In this document: positions 59,306-64,000 of the stretch, piece by piece
How positions within the stretch are numbered: the stretch's first letter is position 1
Layout: the number at the start of each line of letters is the position of its first letter
Assembly (NCBI GenBank): GCA_021397835.1
Contig: JAJFZO010000882.1
Coordinates: 3,538,501-3,602,500 of the forward strand
Direction: 5' to 3'
Length of the DNA stretch: 64,000 nt
Source of the DNA: Moringa oleifera
Lineage: Eukaryota; Streptophyta; Magnoliopsida; Brassicales; Moringaceae
Notes under the pieces: model-generated
Seen by the model: the letters and a program-made list of their open reading frames with translations, nothing else
Told to the model about the DNA's origin: nothing
Databases searched by the model: none
Made by a program: the position numbers and the translations under genes

Positions 59306-62300
59306 TGAAGAAATCATGCAAGCTATCTACTCATGAAGACTGGTTTGAAGGAATAATTTTTGAAGTTACGCCACATACTATATTGTGAGAGGAGACAGAA
59401 AATTGATTTTAGTTAATTTGTGATAGAGCAAAACTGACTGGAGTTTGTCTTTGTCAAATTTAGTGATTAATGACATTGTGTCTTTTGCCTTGAGTAGTTG
59501 TTTTTGGTAGTTGTGTTGGCATATGATTTTAACATTAATTCTCGCACAGAAAGAGAATGTGGCATTCTGTATTTATGAAATCACTGATGTTCACTCTTCC
59601 TGATTCCTAGAAAACTTGCTTGATATGACTCATTTCACAGCAGAATTGGAATATGACATTAATAGGTTAAGATATCCTCGGAAGATGCTAAATTATGGCA
59701 ATTGCAACATCTCATCCCAAAGGGGAAAATGCTGGGAGGGGAATCTTTTATGCATATCGGTTGTAGGCATCTCAGGTACAAATGCCTCATCATTGTCAAC
59801 TCCCAATTCTTGCAAGAATCTTTGGGAGAAACAGAAAAGTAGAAAGCGTGCCCTTGTGGTACCAAAAACTGGAAGCCTCCACGGATCTTAGTTGAGCTCC
59901 ATACAAACAATTACAACTCCATCTTCCTTTTCTCTCTTGCCCCAGAAAAGAGGGAAAAGAAGATCCTCTGATCGGGGAAGTGTTCTTTATCAAGTAAGTG
60001 GTGAAATTCTTTTACGATAAAATTATGATGACAACACACCATAGATATTGGATATTCCGATTCGTTTTCAAACTTTTCAGATACTCAAGCCACAATGATT
60101 TTCCGTTTCCAGGTTTGCTGAGAAAATACATGGGCATCTAATCAGTTTTAATAACAGGTATGGTTTAGCTTTTCGGTAAGTGAGCTTTGATTTACAAGTT
60201 AGATTCAGAATTGAAATCTTCTCAATCTATAAGCACCGAGTAAATCAAAGCTTTGATGTTAGAACTTCATATATTAGTGGTCTTACCATAACTAAACCCT
60301 TTTCAAGTAAATGAATCACATTCCGCGAAAATTGCAGGTGAGCTGAGTTATAGCAGAACAGAATCTGGCATCTGTAAAAAGTAATGAATTAGACAGGAAA
60401 CTAAAAGCAAGAACAAACAGTGAAGAATGTCAACGGCATAACATACATTTGTTACCACATTCATAATACCTCTCGTTGTCAAAGAATTTAATTTGTTCTT
60501 GTATAACTTGAAATCTTCCTCTTTTACAGGTAAGATTTCATGCTTTTCTTCTTGATGAATATTTTTGTGTTGGGAGACAGTGAATTAAATCCCCCGGAAA
60601 AGAATCTCATGCCCATATCATAATTAATCTTCTCTATCATTATTCCATGAAAACCAAGAATGTTATACGGCTATGAACATGCCACCTTTTCTCATATTAC
60701 TCTTCGATTCTAATATTCTTCTCTTTAAGTTATAATTTTCAACATATACTCAAAACCCTAATCATCCCTTCCAGCCACGTTAATTCAAATTGAGAAAAAC
60801 CATTTATAATCTTAATTTATAATTCGTAAAATGGTTACCCTAGTTTGATCTTGACTCCTATGGTCATTGAAAGAAAGAAAAATAAAATATTTCCAAGATT
60901 CATATCATCCTTAATTAGTTGTGTTCATGCTTGAGCCCTACTTTATACACCCACTTGGGTAATGCACAGTATTAATATTTGCTCTATGATTATTGTGTTT
61001 AATAAACTTGGAAATAATGATATGATGGTCAATTTTCAAATCAAGAAATTAAAGAATTACTAATAGTGCATTAAGACATCTATCTTATACATATATATAC
61101 AAGCTTATTAATTAAATTAGCATCAGGTTAGCAAATCGGTTGTCCTTAAAAGAGGAGATCCAAATCCAAGTTGCCACCAATCAAGGACTTTGCCTACGGA
61201 TTTGCTTACAAACGTTTAGATTTCTTAATTAAACACTTACCTAAAGTTGACACTTAATGTTCTGTTATGCAATTAGAACAGTTGTCTCTACATGTGATAA
61301 TTTAGTGGACTTGCCTACCAAGTAAGGATGTCTTGAATTCATGCTACCCAACACAGCTTTGGTTTTAGGGTACAGCTCATCTTGAACAAGGATACTTTAC
61401 TTAATTCATCTTAATTAAACAAAAACACCAACTTAATTGGATCCTAATCACCCCTTTTAGGTGACCTTTTTGCGAGGATTGGGGTCTAAACCACGGCCGA
61501 AAAGACAATATGATCAAGATCCTATACTAATTTAAGCTGTGTTGATTTTTTTAATAAAATAATTAAAAAATATGTTTATAATTTATTATATTGATATAAA
61601 AATAAATAAATTTTTTTACTCATTTGTTATTTTTTATTTTTTCAAAAATTTAAGATAATTTAAATTAAAAGCAGATCTTAATCAAATGCAAAAATCTTTT
61701 TTAGATATGAGAATAATTAGGGTTTTTTTCATGCCTAAAAAATATTCTTTGATCACTTTGATGAAAACTCTAGATTCGTGCATTGGGTTTTTGGTATTTA
61801 AGGGGAAAAAAAAGAATCAATTTGATTCTGATAGTGAGAGTGAGAAAGCAAGCGAGAAAGATTCGGATTAAGAAAATGATTATTTTTATCAAGAACACAC
61901 CTAACCTAATCTCATGAAAGAATTGTTATATACATGTAAAGTTGCATGCGCAACGGGCTCCAATCACTTGAAGGCATAATGCTGCTATTAGGTTAATCTT
62001 GGTAAGCCTTAGTATTAATTTCTTTTTTCAAAAGGATAACCAAACCCTTTTTAGTCTAATTGGGTGAAGAGTGATTTAAGAAATTAAGTTTAATTAAAAG
62101 GCTAATATGATCTTTGTATATCTTCGCTTTTAATTCTTAACTTTGACAAGTGGGAGAGAATAGTAGAGTTTAATCACTAAATTACTAGTCCGCGAAAAAT
62201 TGTTACTCCAAACTTTTGAATTTTTATTCATCAAAAGCAAAATCATGCGCACGTATGAGAAGAAAAAAGTCGATAAAGGTACTAAAAGTTAACTCTTTAT

Positions 62301-62519
62301 GTTTAATTTTTCTTCATTATAATACCCTTTAGAAAGTCCTCATAATTGAGTAAATATCTTACTTGTAATTAATTAAAATTATCTTAATAAGAAACTATAG
62401 CATTATCAAGTGGCAAAAGATGTTGCATGAAATGCTTATTATTAGTTAAGAGTGGCTATTTTATTGCAATACTTATCTTGAATAAAGAGGCTTAAGATGT
62501 TGGCTCTTAGACCAAAAAT
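59306..62519. other. Intergenic, 3' flank of SURP/G-patch gene
   Basis: About 59306-59600 is the 3' UTR. About 59690-59870 holds an exon-like minus-strand stretch (see findings). From about 60500 the DNA is AT-rich with no supported gene; ORFs of 60-80 codons look like chance. Confidence 0.45.
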
Positions 62520-63408
62520 GAAATATCTTGTGGAAGACATCCCTGACGCCAAAAACCCAAAACTTTGGCTGACGAATGCTTCATGGCATCTTACCAATTA
62601 TGGACATGATGAATTATAAAGGTATCTCTAGAACTAATAGATATTTTGTATGCCAAGCGACACTAGAAACTCTACAACACGCGCTGTTCTCTTGTATCTT
62701 CAATCATAAAGTCTAGGATGCTTTACCCCTTGGCTTGGGGGTTGCCGTTGCTGACCTGACGAGGAATGATTTTTCTAGAGCTTCCTTACTGGATCAAATA
62801 AGAACATTGAAGATGTTAGAAATCTTCTTTAATATCTGCAGAAGCATCTGGATTAACCAGAACAAGGTCTTCCATTCGTAGGCTTATGCAATGAAAGCCG
62901 AAGGGAGACTATACTCCCGAGCTACTTACCCAAATTGCATGGACACCACTTGTTATAAGTTCTATCAAGCTGAACACAGTTGTCTCATTTCACAAGGACA
63001 CTCCTCATGCCAAGCCAGGTGTTGTAGCAAGGGACGCAAAGGCAAGTTTTGTTTTCTGCATTGTCTCGAGCAACTAGTGTTTTTCCAGTCATGCAGGGTG
63101 AATTGCTTGCACTTCGATATGTCTTGGAGATGACCCTGTGCTTTACAAATACATCTCTTGTGATAGAGAACGATTGTTCACGAGCTGTTACAAAGATCAA
63201 TCTGAGAGACAAGAGCTATAGGAAATCTCTCAATTTTCTCAATTTTTGGCAAGGCATATTAGCAGAACAACCAATGTATTTGCGCATAAGTTAGCCCGTA
63301 TGAATGTTGCTATAGGAAATCTCTAGTGTGGAGGCAGTTTATTCTGAACAACTTGTGTAATCTTGATATTTAATGAATCAAAAGCTCTTTGATAAGAAAA
63401 AAAAAAAA
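62520..63408 (+). pseudogene. LINE (non-LTR retrotransposon) 3' fragment, decayed
   Basis: This is a remnant of the C-terminal part of a plant LINE polyprotein. About 62640-62710 reads as a zf-RVT-like segment (VCQATLETLQHALFSC). About 62830-62880 has WINQNKVFHS, like the usual linker. About 63000-63290 matches an RNase H domain split by a frameshift: AKPGVVARDAKASFVF in one frame, then TSVFPVMQGELLALRYVLE and SLVIENDCSRAVTKIN in another. Several stops interrupt it. A 12-base A run at 63397-63408 looks like the poly(A) tail, so the 3' end is defined and the insertion is 5'-truncated. The reverse transcriptase itself is absent. Confidence 0.7.
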
Positions 63409-64000
63409 CTATGTTATTAGGACAAATGCTATAGTAAAGTGTAATTTTATTTTTTGTTTTATAAAATATAAATATTTTTTTATGCATATTCCAAAGGATA
63501 TTCTTAATAAAATTATTAATTTTACTATAATTTCATAGATAAAACTTTATAAGGTAATTGATTGTTAAGAAAAGAAATGTCATGTTGTTAATTAAGTTGC
63601 CATTAGCCTAAGTTGAATCGAAAATAATAAGAAGAACAATGAATCATTTCGCAATCAGATAAACTTTGGGTTTTTTTTTTTTCTAAAAGAAATACAAATG
63701 ACAAATTGGCAACATAAACATATAACCTATGATTTGATAATTTTAAGGTTTTGTAATGGATTTTTTTTTAAAAAAAAACTATTAATTTAGTGCTTAAAAT
63801 CGAGCAATTGGGGCAAGTGGGCAAAAGATGGTGACACATTCGGATGCTCCAAAAGTTTACAAGACGTCAAAATTGAAAGTTTGATGCCTGCACGATGGAC
63901 TAATTTTGTGAGAGTCAATGCTTATCAAAATGGGGTCAATCTCTTATCCAGACGCACAGTGCCCTTAATTCCTTTTGGTCGTTGAACTTATTCTTATGGG
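63409..64000. other. Intergenic, right edge
   Basis: AT-rich to about 63790, then ordinary sequence. No gene or recognisable element is seen. Confidence 0.5.

Overview
This window is nuclear DNA from a flowering plant, almost certainly a eudicot. Coding islands with GT-AG introns sit in very AT-rich intergenic DNA, and the genes are plant-specific or plant-like: mTERF, BAHD acyltransferase, arabinogalactan peptide, A20/AN1 stress protein, DRT100-like LRR protein and COM1. I cannot name the species. I rebuilt the multi-exon genes by hand from splice sites, reading-phase continuity and family knowledge. The five I joined in full (RRM gene, LSM7, eL31, TrmL-type, SURP/G-patch) each close to a whole number of codons.

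Layout. 0-6 kb: a tandem duplication of an mTERF gene, with a dead left copy and an intact right copy. 6-13 kb: a candidate 58-aa membrane protein (-), a BAHD acyltransferase (-), an AGP23-like peptide (+), a second small secreted/membrane protein (+) and an organelle-type membrane protein (+). 13.8-19.5 kb: a nine-exon nuclear RNA-binding gene (-) joining a PWI/Nab2-like N-terminus to a PABPN1-like RRM. 19.5-25.8 kb: AT-rich DNA with a foldback repeat and a ~0.85 kb element with long terminal inverted repeats. 25.8 kb: an A20/AN1 stress-associated protein. 30.7-35.5 kb: LSM7 (-) and ribosomal protein eL31 (+), divergent around a promoter with three TGGGCCCA palindromes and a telo-box. 37.8-40.0 kb: COM1/SAE2/CtIP DNA-repair gene (+). 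43.1-44.2 kb: DRT100-like LRR protein (-). 48.0-50.6 kb: organelle-type TrmL tRNA 2'-O-methyltransferase (-). 54.5-59.3 kb: SURP/G-patch splicing factor (+), with a 34-base C run in one intron. 62.5-63.4 kb: a decayed LINE fragment.

Functional theme. Most genes are housekeeping. Several serve RNA metabolism: LSM7 (decay and U6), PWI/RRM protein (poly(A) RNA), SURP/G-patch (splicing), TrmL (tRNA modification), eL31 (translation) and mTERF (organelle transcripts). There is no operon-like arrangement. The order resembles two Arabidopsis chromosome-3 neighbourhoods, near At3g12610-12640 (DRT100, SAP5, RRM gene) and At3g52115-52120 (COM1, SURP/G-patch). Those locus numbers are from memory and need checking. 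I found no clear new multi-gene system. The most noteworthy items are the long-TIR element, the shared LSM7/eL31 promoter, the PWI+RRM architecture, the candidate 58-aa membrane protein and the C34 tract.
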